Shown here: positions 43,839 through 52,078 of the stretch, piece after piece
Numbering within the stretch: the stretch's first letter is position 1
How the letters are laid out: each line of letters starts with the position of its first letter
NCBI GenBank assembly: GCA_902524285.1
Contig: CABZCR010000005.1
Coordinates: forward strand, 19,988 to 83,987
Direction of reading: 5' to 3'
Length of the DNA stretch: 64,000 bases
Source: an uncultured Pelagibacteraceae bacterium
Lineage (GTDB): Bacteria; Pseudomonadota; Alphaproteobacteria; Pelagibacterales; AG-422-B15
The notes under the pieces: model-generated
What the model was told of the DNA's origin: nothing
Seen by the model: the letters and a program-made list of their open reading frames with translations, nothing else
Databases searched by the model: none
Made by a program: the position numbers and the translations under genes

Positions 43839-44725
43839 TTATTTTTTCTTTTATTACAAAAATCTGTATCTGAGCAAATAAAAGATTTATTTCCCGCATC
43901 ATCAACAATAATTTCATCTAAATATGTATTCTTTGATCCACAAATATCACACGCGTGTTCAGCTTTAAATGGGTCAAATGGGTAGTCTTCAAAATCGAGA
44001 CTTTTAACTTTTGTATATGGTGGAATAGCATAAATTCTTTGTTCTCTTCCAGCACCAAATAGCTGTATCGCTGGTGAGTTATTCATTTTAGGATTATCAA
44101 ATTTTGGTATTGGGGATGGATCCATTATATAACGATCATTAGTTTTTACTGGATAAGCGTAAGCGGTTTCTATATGCCCATTTTTTGATATATCTTCATA
44201 GAGCTTTACGTGCATTGCGCCATATTCGGAAAGAGAGTGCATTTTTATTGTTTCAGATACTTTAGGTTCTAGAAAGGCCAAGGGTTCAGGGATGGGTACC
44301 TGATAAACAAATATTTGTTTCTTTTTTAATGGTGTTTCAGGAATTCTATGTCTAGTTTGTATCAGTGTTGCTTTTTCAGTAATTTCAGTAGTTTTAATAT
44401 TTGAAGTTTTTTTGAAAAAATTTCTTATTGATACAGCGTTGGTAGTATCGTCAGCTCCCTGATCTATTATTTTTAAAGTGTCTCTTTTTGTTAAGCAGCT
44501 CGCAGTAACTTGGACTCCACCTGTTCCCCATCCATATGGCATAGGCATTTCTCTAGAGGCAAAAGGAACCTGATAACCTGGAATACATAAAGCTTTTATT
44601 ATTGCACGTCTTATCATTTTTTTTGTATTCTCATCTAAATACGCAAAATTATATTCTTGATCAAAAGGTAGACCTTTGTCTACTTTGAAATCTTTAATCT
44701 TAATTACGTTATTTGTTTTTCTCAT
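43835..44725 (-). CDS. phnJ: C-P lyase radical-SAM subunit PhnJ
   Basis: 296 residues from the ATG at 44725 (MRKTNNVIKIKDF), which overlaps phnI slightly; a frame-start at 44776 would add residues not found in PhnJ. The cysteines C259, C262, C284 and C290 have exactly the 3-22-6 spacing of E. coli C241, C244, C266 and C272, which are needed for the iron-sulfur cluster and catalysis. YNFAYLDE, PMPYGWGTGGVQ and LFGAGREQRIYAIPPYT are further hallmarks. It cleaves the C-P bond of ribosyl phosphonate. Confidence 0.95.
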   Translation of the reverse strand: MRKTNNVIKIKDFKVDKGLPFDQEYNFAYLDENTKKMIRRAIIKALCIPGYQVPFASREMPMPYGWGTGGVQVTASCLTKRDTLKIIDQGADDTTNAVSIRNFFKKTSNIKTTEITEKATLIQTRHRIPETPLKKKQIFVYQVPIPEPLAFLEPKVSETIKMHSLSEYGAMHVKLYEDISKNGHIETAYAYPVKTNDRYIMDPSPIPKFDNPKMNNSPAIQLFGAGREQRIYAIPPYTKVKSLDFEDYPFDPFKAEHACDICGSKNTYLDEIIVDDAGNKSFICSDTDFCNKRKNK

Positions 44726-45779
44726 ACTCTTTACGAATTCTTCTAACCAATTCCAGCTCTGATTGAAAATCAACATAATGGGGTAACTTTAAATGTTCCA
44801 AAAACCCAGTTGCCTGTATATTATCACAATGTGACAATACAAACTCTTCATCCTGAGCAGGTGCTCCGACAAACTCTTCACCAATTTCTTTCCACCTTAA
44901 TGCCCTATCGACTAGGGCCATTGATACTGCCTTTCTTTCTAATTGACCAAATGTCAAACCATATCCTCGTGTAAATTGTGCGGGTGTTTTTTTGCTTCCT
45001 TGAAATTGATTTACACTCTCGCACTCAGTAACAATTATTTCTGCAATATCGATCTCAATGTCTAATTCTGGAATGTTGTACTTAACTTTTACATAACCAA
45101 TTCTTAATTCACCTACAAAAGCATGATTTCTAGCGTAGCCTCTTTGAGTTGAATAAGCTAAAGCAAGAAGAAATCCTTCATCGGCTCTAGAAAGTGATTG
45201 TAACCTCTCACTTCTATTAGCTGGAAACTCAAGTGGATTTCTTGTGATGTCTTTTGGCTGATAATTATTATTTTTTTCTTTTTGAATAAGGCCTTCTTTA
45301 TTTAAAAATCTCAGTACGTGAGGTATTTTTTCCTTTAATACTTTTCGTTTTTCTGCCTTAGGTATATTGCCTTCAGCCAGTAAACTAAAGTCTAAAAGTC
45401 TGTGTGTATAATCAAATGTAGGCCCCAATTTTTGTTTTCCAGGAATATCTTTATAAGTTGCTGAGATTCTTCTCATGCATACCATATCTTCTGTTTTAAT
45501 AGGGGGGGATGTTCCAAATCTTGGTAGAGTTGTACGATAGGCCCTGATTAAGAAGATGGCTTCAATAAGGTCACCTCTTGATTGTTTTATGGCGAGAGCT
45601 GCTAGATCAGTATCATATAATGATCCTTCTGACATGACCCTTTCAACAGACAATGTCAACTGTTCTTTAATTTGATCAATTTCGAGGTTGGGAACATTAA
45701 CATCACCTCTCCTTATTTCTGAAAGCCAATTATGAGCATTTTCAATTGCTTTTTCACCACCTTTAACAGCTACATACAT
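44709..45779 (-). CDS. phnI: C-P lyase complex subunit PhnI
   Basis: 356 residues; MYVAVKGGEKAIENAHNWL at the N-terminus, RGYARNHAFVGELRIG, LTFGQLERKAVSMALVDRAL and SHCDNIQATGFLEHLKLPHYVDFQSELELVRRIR are PhnI hallmarks. With PhnG, H and L it makes the ribosyl phosphonate triphosphate. Starts 5 bp after phnH. Confidence 0.95.
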   Translation of the reverse strand: MYVAVKGGEKAIENAHNWLSEIRRGDVNVPNLEIDQIKEQLTLSVERVMSEGSLYDTDLAALAIKQSRGDLIEAIFLIRAYRTTLPRFGTSPPIKTEDMVCMRRISATYKDIPGKQKLGPTFDYTHRLLDFSLLAEGNIPKAEKRKVLKEKIPHVLRFLNKEGLIQKEKNNNYQPKDITRNPLEFPANRSERLQSLSRADEGFLLALAYSTQRGYARNHAFVGELRIGYVKVKYNIPELDIEIDIAEIIVTECESVNQFQGSKKTPAQFTRGYGLTFGQLERKAVSMALVDRALRWKEIGEEFVGAPAQDEEFVLSHCDNIQATGFLEHLKLPHYVDFQSELELVRRIRKEYEKNK

Positions 45780-45784
45780 AGAAA

Positions 45785-46351
45785 CTATCCTTTCTTTTTA
45801 ATTTTTATTGATCTTGGAATGCAAAAAAAATTGCTTTTATTGGTAAAATAGAAATCTATACCAAGGGGGAAGGAGTTATTTACATCACTTATTTTATTCG
45901 CATGTGGTAAGTAGATATCTTTGCTACCTTTGATACCGGGCCCCGAAATACTTACATTGTCTGATTTAAAGGGTGTCTCAATTATTAATGTACATGATCT
46001 ATCCGGAAACTCGTCTGATCCTCTAGAGAACTCTGTAAGGGGCAACATGTCATGGAAAGTACCAATTGCAAAATTTGCAAATTTTTTATCTACTATTTTA
46101 GAGTTTGTATGAAAGGCTACCCAATCTCTTAAGGATTTAGTGTCTAATGATTTTCCAATATAAATGGTGCTGGTGTGATCGCACATAGTGGACAAAATAG
46201 AAGCTGAAGATGTAGAAATTTGTTTAGGTTTATTTATCTCTAAAAACTTTTCAATTGATCCAGGATAAGAAGTTGCAAACAATATAGCTCTGAATGCATC
46301 GGCTTTTATAATAGACTCGTTTTCATTTGTATTAATCATTTCAAGTTTCAC
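45785..46351 (-). CDS. phnH: C-P lyase complex subunit PhnH
   Basis: 188 residues. FRAILFATSYPGSIE, LSTMCDHTST, LTEFSRGSDEFPDRSCTLIIE and GPGIKGSKDIYLP lead to the LGIDFYFTNKSNFFCIPRS end, all as in PhnH. Overlaps phnG by 11 bp; a start at 46339 is also possible. Confidence 0.92.
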   Translation of the reverse strand: MKLEMINTNENESIIKADAFRAILFATSYPGSIEKFLEINKPKQISTSSASILSTMCDHTSTIYIGKSLDTKSLRDWVAFHTNSKIVDKKFANFAIGTFHDMLPLTEFSRGSDEFPDRSCTLIIETPFKSDNVSISGPGIKGSKDIYLPHANKISDVNNSFPLGIDFYFTNKSNFFCIPRSIKIKKKG

Positions 46352-46772
46352 CTCGCACCAATGTAAAGAAATCGACAGCTGTTGACTCTGATTTTGACAT
46401 TACATCTTTTTTTAAATTTTTATCGCTTACAACTAGAGGGCGTATTATATTTTTGATTAAAAAATCTCTTTTATTTGTTTGCAGTAAAGCATCGCATATA
46501 GCAACAATTTCAGCCTTATGTTTATTTCTTCCTTGCACATATCCGTGACCAATTTTTCCTTGTGAGGTTTTCAATTGACAACGGGTAATAGTAACTTCAC
46601 CAAAATTGAAATTATTTCCTGTTACTCCAATTTTTCCTTGACACATTATACTGCCTATTTCCGGTTTTCTAAGCCATGTGAAATTTACCTCAATACCAAA
46701 TTTTTCCCAAAGAGAAGTTAGGTGGGCATCATTACATGTAGCCAATGTACTAAGCCAAAATTTTCTTTCCAT
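46341..46772 (-). CDS. phnG: C-P lyase complex subunit PhnG
   Basis: 143 residues; LRKPEIGSIMCQGKIGVTGNNFNFGEVTITRCQLK and GHGYVQGRNKHKAEIVAICDALLQ are the PhnG core. First gene of the phnGHIJKLN operon, divergent from phnF across a short 87-bp region with operator-like and Pho-like sites. Confidence 0.92.
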   Translation of the reverse strand: MERKFWLSTLATCNDAHLTSLWEKFGIEVNFTWLRKPEIGSIMCQGKIGVTGNNFNFGEVTITRCQLKTSQGKIGHGYVQGRNKHKAEIVAICDALLQTNKRDFLIKNIIRPLVVSDKNLKKDVMSKSESTAVDFFTLVRGET

Positions 46773-46778
46773 ATTAAT

Positions 46779-46804
46779 CTATACAACTATACAAGTATAC
46801 TATA
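46779..46804. promoter_or_regulatory. Probable PhnF operator
   Basis: CTATACAA occurs twice in tandem followed by GTATAC, making overlapping inverted repeats (TATAC-AA-GTATA). The GT-TA-AC core is typical of GntR-family operators. It lies 7 bp before phnG and within the phnF-phnG gap, so PhnF probably represses phnG and maybe itself. Confidence 0.55.
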
Positions 46805-46834
46805 TTAATTATGCCGATTCTTTTCAATTTATTT

Positions 46835-46852
46835 ATTAAAATTATGTTACAA
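46835..46852 (-). promoter_or_regulatory. Pho-box-like site before phnG
   Basis: On the minus strand TTGTAAC and TTTTAAT half-sites at 11-bp spacing, about 60 bp before the phnG start. Compatible with PhoB activation of the C-P lyase operon; only two half-sites, so moderate support. Confidence 0.5.
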
Positions 46853-46859
46853 TAACTAA

Positions 46860-47561
46860 ATGTTTGCCTGGGAAGAAATAAGGGACTCAATAAAAAAAGA
46901 TATTATTGATCGTAAGCTTCGATTAGGGGAAAAAATCTATTCTGAAAACTATTATGCTAAGCTTTTTAAGGTGAATAGGCATACAGTTAGACGTGGAATC
47001 GAGGCCCTTAAAAAAGAAAATATCATTTATTCGAGAAGAGGTTTAGGATATTTTCTTAACTCTAAGAAAATAAATTATAAAATCGGAAAAACAGTAAGGG
47101 CATCACAGAATTTAAATCAAGAGACTACTGATATTGCTGTAGATATTATTTCTATAGATAAGAGAAAAGGGTACAGCAATGAAATAAGAGAATTTAATTT
47201 AAAAAAAAATGATTCAGTTTTCTATATTTATACAATCTCTAAAGCTAATGGTATTCCACTTATTTTAACAGAAAGATTAGTCCCAGAAAAAAGATTTAAA
47301 AATTTTGATTTATTTTTTCGTAAAACTGGCTCTATGACATTGTCCTTTAATAAATATGGATTAAAAAAAATATATAGAAAAAAAACAACAGTATCAGCAG
47401 AGAGTGCGAATAATGTACAATCCAAATATTTAAAAATAAATATCGGAGACCCGTTAATACATACAAAAGCAATAAATACAGATATTAATAACAAACCAAT
47501 TGAGATAAGTGATAGTTATTTCGTTGGAAGTAAAATTCAATTAGAAGTAAGCAAATTATAA
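46860..47561 (+). CDS. phnF: GntR-family phosphonate operon regulator PhnF
   Basis: 233 residues: N-terminal winged helix (about 8-67, with LFKVNRHTVRRGIEALKKENIIYSRRGLGYFL) and a C-terminal UTRA ligand domain (about 90-230, ending IEISDSYFVGSKIQLEV). Divergent to phnG, as in many C-P lyase loci, where PhnF acts as repressor. No SD is seen before its ATG, so it may be leaderless or weakly translated. Confidence 0.88.
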   Translation: MFAWEEIRDSIKKDIIDRKLRLGEKIYSENYYAKLFKVNRHTVRRGIEALKKENIIYSRRGLGYFLNSKKINYKIGKTVRASQNLNQETTDIAVDIISIDKRKGYSNEIREFNLKKNDSVFYIYTISKANGIPLILTERLVPEKRFKNFDLFFRKTGSMTLSFNKYGLKKIYRKKTTVSAESANNVQSKYLKINIGDPLIHTKAINTDINNKPIEISDSYFVGSKIQLEVSKL

Positions 47562-48773
47562 TTATTTGTGCATTTGATTTGTAGGTTTCTCGAAAATTAT
47601 TAGTGAGAAAGAAAACGCTGATAGGATTGCAGTTATTACAATCGTAATCGTAAATAAGTTTAAATTATACGCAAAAAGAAGTGCACCTAATGCTGGACCT
47701 ACGGCAAAGCTAATGCTCCTTGAAAGGGCCATCCACCCTTTAGCTTGGCCATAAATTTGTGACTCAAAATACATATTGGTGACATAACCATATGTTATTG
47801 TTAAAACACCGTGACCCATTCCGAAAAAAGCCATACTAATTGCGGCAACAAAAATATTATTTGTAAATTGAGCTGTAAAAATTGAAAAAATAACAAACAA
47901 AAAGGCTATTAAGCCTGTATATCTTGCGTCGTAATGCTTTCCAATTTTCATTTCCAAGTATCTTCCTACAAGTTGAAACGGGCCATATATACTCGCAAGT
48001 ACAACCGCGATACTAATGTCATTAAATGTTTCTGTAAAAAAATTTACTAATGCAAGGGTAAATGCTACAAAAAAAAAATTTTGTAAAGAAGAGGATATTG
48101 TAATATAAAAAAATGATCTCTTTTGTGTCTTCTTTAGCTCATTCCAATTAAATAATAACTTACTTTCATTTAAGTATTCTATATTTGATTTGTATTTCAT
48201 TTCCTTTGAGGACACAAGTACATAGCCAATTAATAAAATAATTGAAGTAAATAAACACGTATAGAATAAACCTACATTGTATATAAGTGGATAAATTGAA
48301 AGCCAGGTAATAGTGCTTGCTACCGCTCCATAAAAAGTAATTATTGAAATATTTTTTCTAGAATTAATTTCATCCATTTGGACTGCCGCATTAAACGCTA
48401 CCTCATAGGTTGACATACCAAGCCCCAAGGTAATTAGAAACATAGAAATAAACACCCACAATACATTTTTGAAAATAAATAAATCAATCTCTGTTATTCC
48501 AATAAAAATTGAGCCTATCATACCTAATAACAGGCCGTATTTAATTACGATTAGGCTTCCATGATGGTCTGACCATTTTCCAATCCGAGGCGCTAATAGG
48601 GCTTGAAATAACAGTGCTAAACTAAACATTGTGAGAATTAATTCCTCACTTAAATTGGTGTGCAGTGAGATATACTCTTTTAATGGGGCAATAGTATAGA
48701 ATAAAAATCCGTAACCAATGATTGTTACAATTCCAATAGTATGAACAGGAAATAAACTATTATTTTCTTTCAA
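47562..48773 (-). CDS. MFS transporter, possibly for a phosphorus compound
   Basis: 403 residues with twelve predicted helices. The cytoplasmic loop after helix 2 (APRIGKWSDHHGSLIVIK) follows the MFS motif A pattern (G-x3-D-R/H-x-G). Convergent with phnF, with no spacer. The place between phnF and the phn transport genes and a Pho-like site in its upstream region suggest a phosphorus-linked solute, but the substrate cannot be read from sequence. Confidence 0.75.
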   Translation of the reverse strand: MKENNSLFPVHTIGIVTIIGYGFLFYTIAPLKEYISLHTNLSEELILTMFSLALLFQALLAPRIGKWSDHHGSLIVIKYGLLLGMIGSIFIGITEIDLFIFKNVLWVFISMFLITLGLGMSTYEVAFNAAVQMDEINSRKNISIITFYGAVASTITWLSIYPLIYNVGLFYTCLFTSIILLIGYVLVSSKEMKYKSNIEYLNESKLLFNWNELKKTQKRSFFYITISSSLQNFFFVAFTLALVNFFTETFNDISIAVVLASIYGPFQLVGRYLEMKIGKHYDARYTGLIAFLFVIFSIFTAQFTNNIFVAAISMAFFGMGHGVLTITYGYVTNMYFESQIYGQAKGWMALSRSISFAVGPALGALLFAYNLNLFTITIVITAILSAFSFSLIIFEKPTNQMHK

Positions 48774-48868
48774 CTTGATGCCTGTTTAGTATTTATTTTT
48801 ATAAGTCATTGAATAAATTTGTTATTTTTACAATAGTTAAAAAATAGATTGTTTACCAATTTTTAAAT

Positions 48869-48897
48869 ATTACAAAAATGTTAAGAAATATTACAAT
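48869..48897 (-). promoter_or_regulatory. Pho-box-like site before the MFS gene
   Basis: On the minus strand three half-sites at 11-bp steps: ATTGTAA, TCTTAAC and TTGTAAT. They lie about 100 bp before the MFS start. The TCTTAAC element is also present before the porin. The site touches the divergent gene at 48906, so which gene it serves is open. Confidence 0.4.
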
Positions 48898-48905
48898 AAT
48901 ATTAC

Positions 48906-49250
48906 ATGAAACGATTCGTGCTTTTAATGTTCATTTTTAAAATTCTGCTGAGCACAAACATCTATGCTGACGACTTTAAGAGTTGTATAGCTTATTTTCA
49001 AAACACTTCATCTCTAGAAATAGGGTACGATGAGACAATAATTAATTGTGAAATATATTTTAATACTCATCCTAGCAGTAACTTCAATGAGTATAGTCTT
49101 TGTATGTTGCAGAATATTAAATCAGCTAAAAATATTGATGATTATTTTTATGAGTCAGACCAATGTGTGATTAATCACTGTTCTTCTAATTTAGAAACTT
49201 TTTTTAATGGTAGTGATCCTGGCTTTTGTACGTTATTAGAAGAGGTGTAG
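48906..49250 (+). CDS. Small secreted cysteine-rich protein
   Basis: 114 residues with a signal peptide (to about residue 21, NIYA-DDF). The mature part contains seven cysteines (for example DDFKSC, INCEIYF, LCMLQ, QCVINHC and FCTLL), a pattern suggesting several disulfides in the periplasm. Convergent with the next gene, with no spacer. Not recognised. Confidence 0.6.
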   Translation: MKRFVLLMFIFKILLSTNIYADDFKSCIAYFQNTSSLEIGYDETIINCEIYFNTHPSSNFNEYSLCMLQNIKSAKNIDDYFYESDQCVINHCSSNLETFFNGSDPGFCTLLEEV

Positions 49251-49688
49251 TTAAAAAATCTGCCACCATGACTTTTCTTTTTCATTTTCTGTCTCTTCTT
49301 GCAGTTCGTCTGACTCATTAACAATTCCAATTCTCATATCTTGTCCGGCAACATTGCCTTCTCTCGCTATAGTTTGAGCCTCTTTCAATTTCATTTTTGC
49401 AAGGACGTTTTGATTTTTATTACACAATTCCATTCCTTCAAGCATTAAATTATGTGCTTTCGTTGCTGAATCTGGGTCAGCTCGCTGTATATCGTTTTTA
49501 ACTGATCCACGGAGCGTTAATACACTTAAATCTTCACAGTTTCCTATATTGCTCTCGTATGTACTTTCAGTATTGGTAGAATAGTCACTTCCAGCTTGCC
49601 CAATTGTATTGTCTTCATGACTGTCTGCAAGAGCAAGAGATGATAACATGTACGACGTTATTAAAAAGAATTGAATAAATTTGGTCAT
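49251..49688 (-). CDS. Small secreted protein of unknown function
   Basis: 145 residues with a signal peptide ending near residue 21 (LALA-DSH), an acidic Ser/Thr/Asn-rich linker and a helical region (about 60-115, RADPDSATKAHNLMLEGMELCNKNQNVLAKMKLKEAQTIA) that resembles a TPR-like hairpin. Ends in an acidic tail with SWWQIF. Lies 53 bp downstream of phnE2 on the same strand. Function unknown. Confidence 0.6.
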   Translation of the reverse strand: MTKFIQFFLITSYMLSSLALADSHEDNTIGQAGSDYSTNTESTYESNIGNCEDLSVLTLRGSVKNDIQRADPDSATKAHNLMLEGMELCNKNQNVLAKMKLKEAQTIAREGNVAGQDMRIGIVNESDELQEETENEKEKSWWQIF

Positions 49689-49741
49689 AATTAATGATAC
49701 AAATAGATTGTTAAAAAAATATTAAGATCTCAAAAAAAAAA

Positions 49742-51151
49742 TTATTTTTTTGCCATTTTTGCCAATTGTAATTCTGCTCCTAGCGTTTCATCACCAATCA
49801 AAGCTCTTCTTACTTTTGCGGACATTGTATCCATGAAAATAACAACTCCTAAAATCAATAATGACATATACATAACATTTTCCCAACTGGTACCCGTATT
49901 TATTGCTCCAAGTAATTGTAAACCTATGCCGCCTGCGCCCATGGCACCTATAATAACAGCTCCTCTCGTGTTTGATTCTAAGTAGTAAAGAGTTTGGGAA
50001 ATAAAAATAGGAAGTATTTGAGGTATAATTCCAAATCTGTGTTGAAGAGTTTTATTCGCTCCCGTAGACTCTACACCTTCTTGTTGCTTTTCTTCAGTGT
50101 TTTCTATTGCTTCAGACATTAATTTTCCAAGAGTTCCTGTATCTGTAATTGCAATAGCAAATATTCCAGTAAATGGTCCTGGTCCGAAGGCTCTTAAAAA
50201 AATTAAGCTCCAAATCAAAAAATCGATGCCTCTTAATGTATCAAATAACCGTCTTAATATCGTTCGAACAAATTTAAAAGGCGTTACATTGTAAGCTGCA
50301 AAAAATGCCAGAGGAAAACCCAGAAGAGCTGCTAGTAGGGTGCCCAATAGAGCCATAAAAATTGTCTCTAATAAAGCCCACAATATTTGTCCATGATGCC
50401 ACATATCATTATTTAGAAATTCTTGAATTAGAAGCGAAAAATTTGAAATATTGGGGTCAACTCTATCGCCTGAGAATGAAAGTGAAATAGCATTCCAAAT
50501 TCCATATGGTTCTAAAGGACTGTCAAAGTCAAACCAGAAATAGTTCCAACCAAGATTGTACCTATGTACTTCAACTTTTTTTGAATAAACTTGAACTCTT
50601 TCGTAAAGAGATGGTCTAACCTCTATTTTATTTTCCGTTACCCTTATCCATTTTGGGAGATTATCTACATTTTCAACGTAAGGCTTACCTTGTGCATCAA
50701 GACGAAAAACAAGTGTTTCTTTGGTGTCTGGCCAGTTTTCTATTGTAACTTTATCATCGTATAGATTTGCAAACCCTCCATTTTTAAAACTTATTTTTGT
50801 TTCACCTTCTGGACCTATGGAAGTCCATTCAGGATACCTTTCTGGAAGACCGTCACTTTTTTGATAGGGGCCAACATACTGAGACCACCTGCTTCCTTCA
50901 AAGGATATAATTATATCATCTGGTTCACTCCATTTCATTGTGACATGGTCTTTATGTGCATATGTGTCGAGGGCAAACAATGAAGCTCTTTCAGGACTCC
51001 ATTTTTTATGAATCTGCAATATGTCGAGGCTTAAAATTGCTATGATTAAATACACTATAATCCCGAGCACTAAAAAAGTTGACCACATTTTAGATGAAAA
51101 TTTAGTAACTACTATATCTGAATAATTTTTAATAATTTCAGACCTGTTCAT
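49742..51151 (-). CDS. phnE2: Phosphonate ABC transporter permease PhnE (second, extended)
   Basis: 469 residues from the ATG at 51151, which overlaps the phnE1 stop (ATGA). After one N-terminal helix (about 22-45) comes an extracytoplasmic region of about 190 residues, then a permease core with GTLLAALLGFPLAFFAAYN, LRGIDFLIWSLIFLRAFGPGPFTGIFAI and the EAA-like loop ESTGANKTLQHRFGIIPQILP. The core is PhnE-like; the insertion is unusual against the roughly 260-residue E. coli PhnE, though long second PhnE copies occur in rhizobia. Pairs with phnE1. Confidence 0.88.
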   Translation of the reverse strand: MNRSEIIKNYSDIVVTKFSSKMWSTFLVLGIIVYLIIAILSLDILQIHKKWSPERASLFALDTYAHKDHVTMKWSEPDDIIISFEGSRWSQYVGPYQKSDGLPERYPEWTSIGPEGETKISFKNGGFANLYDDKVTIENWPDTKETLVFRLDAQGKPYVENVDNLPKWIRVTENKIEVRPSLYERVQVYSKKVEVHRYNLGWNYFWFDFDSPLEPYGIWNAISLSFSGDRVDPNISNFSLLIQEFLNNDMWHHGQILWALLETIFMALLGTLLAALLGFPLAFFAAYNVTPFKFVRTILRRLFDTLRGIDFLIWSLIFLRAFGPGPFTGIFAIAITDTGTLGKLMSEAIENTEEKQQEGVESTGANKTLQHRFGIIPQILPIFISQTLYYLESNTRGAVIIGAMGAGGIGLQLLGAINTGTSWENVMYMSLLILGVVIFMDTMSAKVRRALIGDETLGAELQLAKMAKK

Positions 51152-52014
51152 GATTTCAATCCTATTAATGATTTTCGCCAATAACTTGATAAGTAATCCA
51201 ATGCAATGATCGTAGACACAAGTAAAAACATTATTGCAATAGTGTCAGCTTCATATTTCCACTGTATATTAGTGTAAAGTTGCTCACCGATACCTCCAGC
51301 GCCAACAAATCCCAAAATAGTTGAAGCCCTTATATTAATCTCAAATCTTAAAATTGTGTAAGTTAGAAATAGAGGGAGTGCCTGAGTTACCACACCAAAT
51401 CTTATTCTGGTAAACCATGAAGCTCCACAGGACTCAAGACCTTCAATTGGATTTTTGTCGACATTCTCAATAGCTTCTGAAAACAGTTTGCCAAGAGCTC
51501 CTGCGGTATGAATTATGATGGCAATTACAGCAGGCAGTGCTGACTTTCCCAGTAGATACAACAAAACAAGCGCAATAACTAATTCTGGAAACGATCTGCA
51601 TATATCCATGATGCGTCGAAATATTAATACAGTAGTTTTACTTTTGATTAGATTACGACTTGAAAAAATACTTAAAAAAAAGGCTAGCAACGTACCCATT
51701 GCTGTTGAAAATAGAGCCATATTAATAGTGCTTATTAAATCTGGAAGGTATTCAAGTAACAATAAATTCCATCTATAGCCGTATTCCCATGACCCAACAA
51801 ATAGATCAACTGGGTAATCGAAAAATTTAGGTAATCCAACCCAGATGCTAGTCGCATTTCCTGTTTCTGCTACAATTAAACCCGAATAAATAACTGCTAT
51901 CAATGCCGCAATTGAGAGAAAAGAATAAATTGATCTTGTTCTTGTAAGAGATTTTAAATTATTTTCAATTTTAATTAAATTTTCTGGCAATGATGATTGC
52001 ACTGTTTCCTCCAA
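51148..52014 (-). CDS. phnE1: Phosphonate ABC transporter permease PhnE
   Basis: 288 residues, about six helices. GTLLAFFLSIFSSRNLIKS, CRSFPELVIALVLLYLLG and the coupling loop GLESCGASWFTRIRFGVVTQALPLFLTY, then RASTILGFVGAGGIGEQL, are PhnE hallmarks. Preceded by a strong hairpin that separates it from phnD. Confidence 0.92.
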   Translation of the reverse strand: MEETVQSSLPENLIKIENNLKSLTRTRSIYSFLSIAALIAVIYSGLIVAETGNATSIWVGLPKFFDYPVDLFVGSWEYGYRWNLLLLEYLPDLISTINMALFSTAMGTLLAFFLSIFSSRNLIKSKTTVLIFRRIMDICRSFPELVIALVLLYLLGKSALPAVIAIIIHTAGALGKLFSEAIENVDKNPIEGLESCGASWFTRIRFGVVTQALPLFLTYTILRFEINIRASTILGFVGAGGIGEQLYTNIQWKYEADTIAIMFLLVSTIIALDYLSSYWRKSLIGLKS

Positions 52015-52022
52015 ATAAACAA

Positions 52023-52061
52023 CTAACTAAGAGGATGGGGCATGCCATCCTCTTAAGTTAG
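52023..52061 (-). terminator. Attenuating hairpin between phnD and phnE
   Basis: Long stem (CCATCCTCTTAGTTAG pairing with CTAACTTAAGAGGATGG with one bulge) and a 6-nt loop, in the 64-bp gap. No strong T run follows on the minus strand, so it probably boosts phnD over phnE rather than ending transcription. Confidence 0.7.
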
Positions 52062-52078
52062 CAAACAACTACCGAAAT

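Noticed and set aside
44726-44776. Longer PhnJ start
   Set aside because: The added 17 residues lie deep in phnI and are not part of the PhnJ family; the internal ATG gives a normal-length protein.
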